The notes beneath the pieces are model-generated. The model was not told the DNA's origin. It searched no databases and saw only the letters and a program-made list of their open reading frames with translations. From an uncultured Acidimicrobiaceae bacterium (GTDB taxonomy: Bacteria > Actinomycetota > Acidimicrobiia > Acidimicrobiales > Ilumatobacteraceae), in the NCBI GenBank assembly GCA_903904615.1, contig CAIVDG010000342.1:1-6178 (forward strand): 6,178 bases of DNA. The letters are read 5' to 3'. Every line of letters starts with the position of its first letter. Within the stretch, counting starts at the first letter, position 1. Position numbers and translations under genes: made by a program. Positions 6,061 through 6,178 of the stretch are shown here, in pieces.

Positions 6061-6122
6061 AGCACATCGCCGTGCCCGCGGACACACACTTCCGCACACA
6101 CAGCCATGCGAAGGAGATTCTC

Positions 6123-6178
6123 ATGGCTGTTCTTGCCTCGATTCTTGTTGCCGCATGCATGTCGGCTGCTCCTCCCCC
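6123..6178 (+). CDS. Unidentified gene, N-terminal fragment with hydrophobic leader
   Basis: An ATG at 6123 is preceded by a strong ribosome binding site, AAGGAG at 6111-6116, with a 6-nt gap. The first 18 codons read MAVLASILVAACMSAAPP and continue off the window. The leader is hydrophobic and contains VAAC, which fits a lipobox, but there is no positive charge before the core, so this could equally be a first transmembrane helix. The gene is 62 nt downstream of ribH on the same strand with no obvious terminator between, so it may share the rib transcript. The fragment is too short to name a product. Confidence 0.6.
   Translation, partial: MAVLASILVAACMSAAPP

Noticed and set aside
6078..6095. 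Hairpin GCGGA/TCCGC after ribH, considered as the operon terminator
   Set aside because: Only 5 bp with an 8-nt loop and no T tract.

Overview
The window carries chromosomal housekeeping and small accessory genes of what looks like an actinobacterium, probably a moderate-GC lineage such as Acidimicrobiia. That placement is an inference from protein style (for example the YLRGHEGRGIG stretch in RibBA), the use of GTG starts and one probable leaderless start; it is not proven. There are no mobile elements, tRNAs, rRNAs or CRISPR arrays.

Left part (1-1337). The first 66 bases are the 5' end of guaA (GMP synthase) on the minus strand. It diverges, across only 38 bp, from a small secreted or membrane-anchored protein of unknown function (105-449). 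A ten-helix EamA/DMT-type exporter follows (477-1337); its GTG start has no Shine-Dalgarno sequence but has a well-placed TANNNT -10 element, so it may be leaderless.

Middle part (1310-3178). Two minus-strand genes form a tight operon. The first (2397-1852) is a single-span protein whose membrane segment carries a MotB-like W-x-Y-A-D-x3-A-L-M pattern, followed by a possible degenerate OmpA-like domain. The second (1843-1310) is an unrecognised two-span membrane protein whose 3' end overlaps the exporter gene tail to tail by 28 bp. A TetR-family regulator (2585-3178) diverges from this pair; the shared upstream region contains a plausible promoter and a 7-bp inverted repeat (TGTTCAC/GTGAACA). 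This trio is the least explained part of the window.

Right part (3179-6178). A clear FMN riboswitch (RFN element, 3218-3340) precedes a compact riboflavin operon, ribD-ribBA-ribH, whose genes overlap by 4 nt and 1 nt. Together they encode the GTP cyclohydrolase II, deaminase/reductase, DHBP synthase and lumazine synthase steps. Riboflavin synthase (ribE), the last step, is not between them and must be elsewhere. The riboswitch P1 helix contains the ribD Shine-Dalgarno sequence, suggesting direct translational repression by FMN. A further gene with a strong ribosome binding site starts at 6123 and runs off the window.
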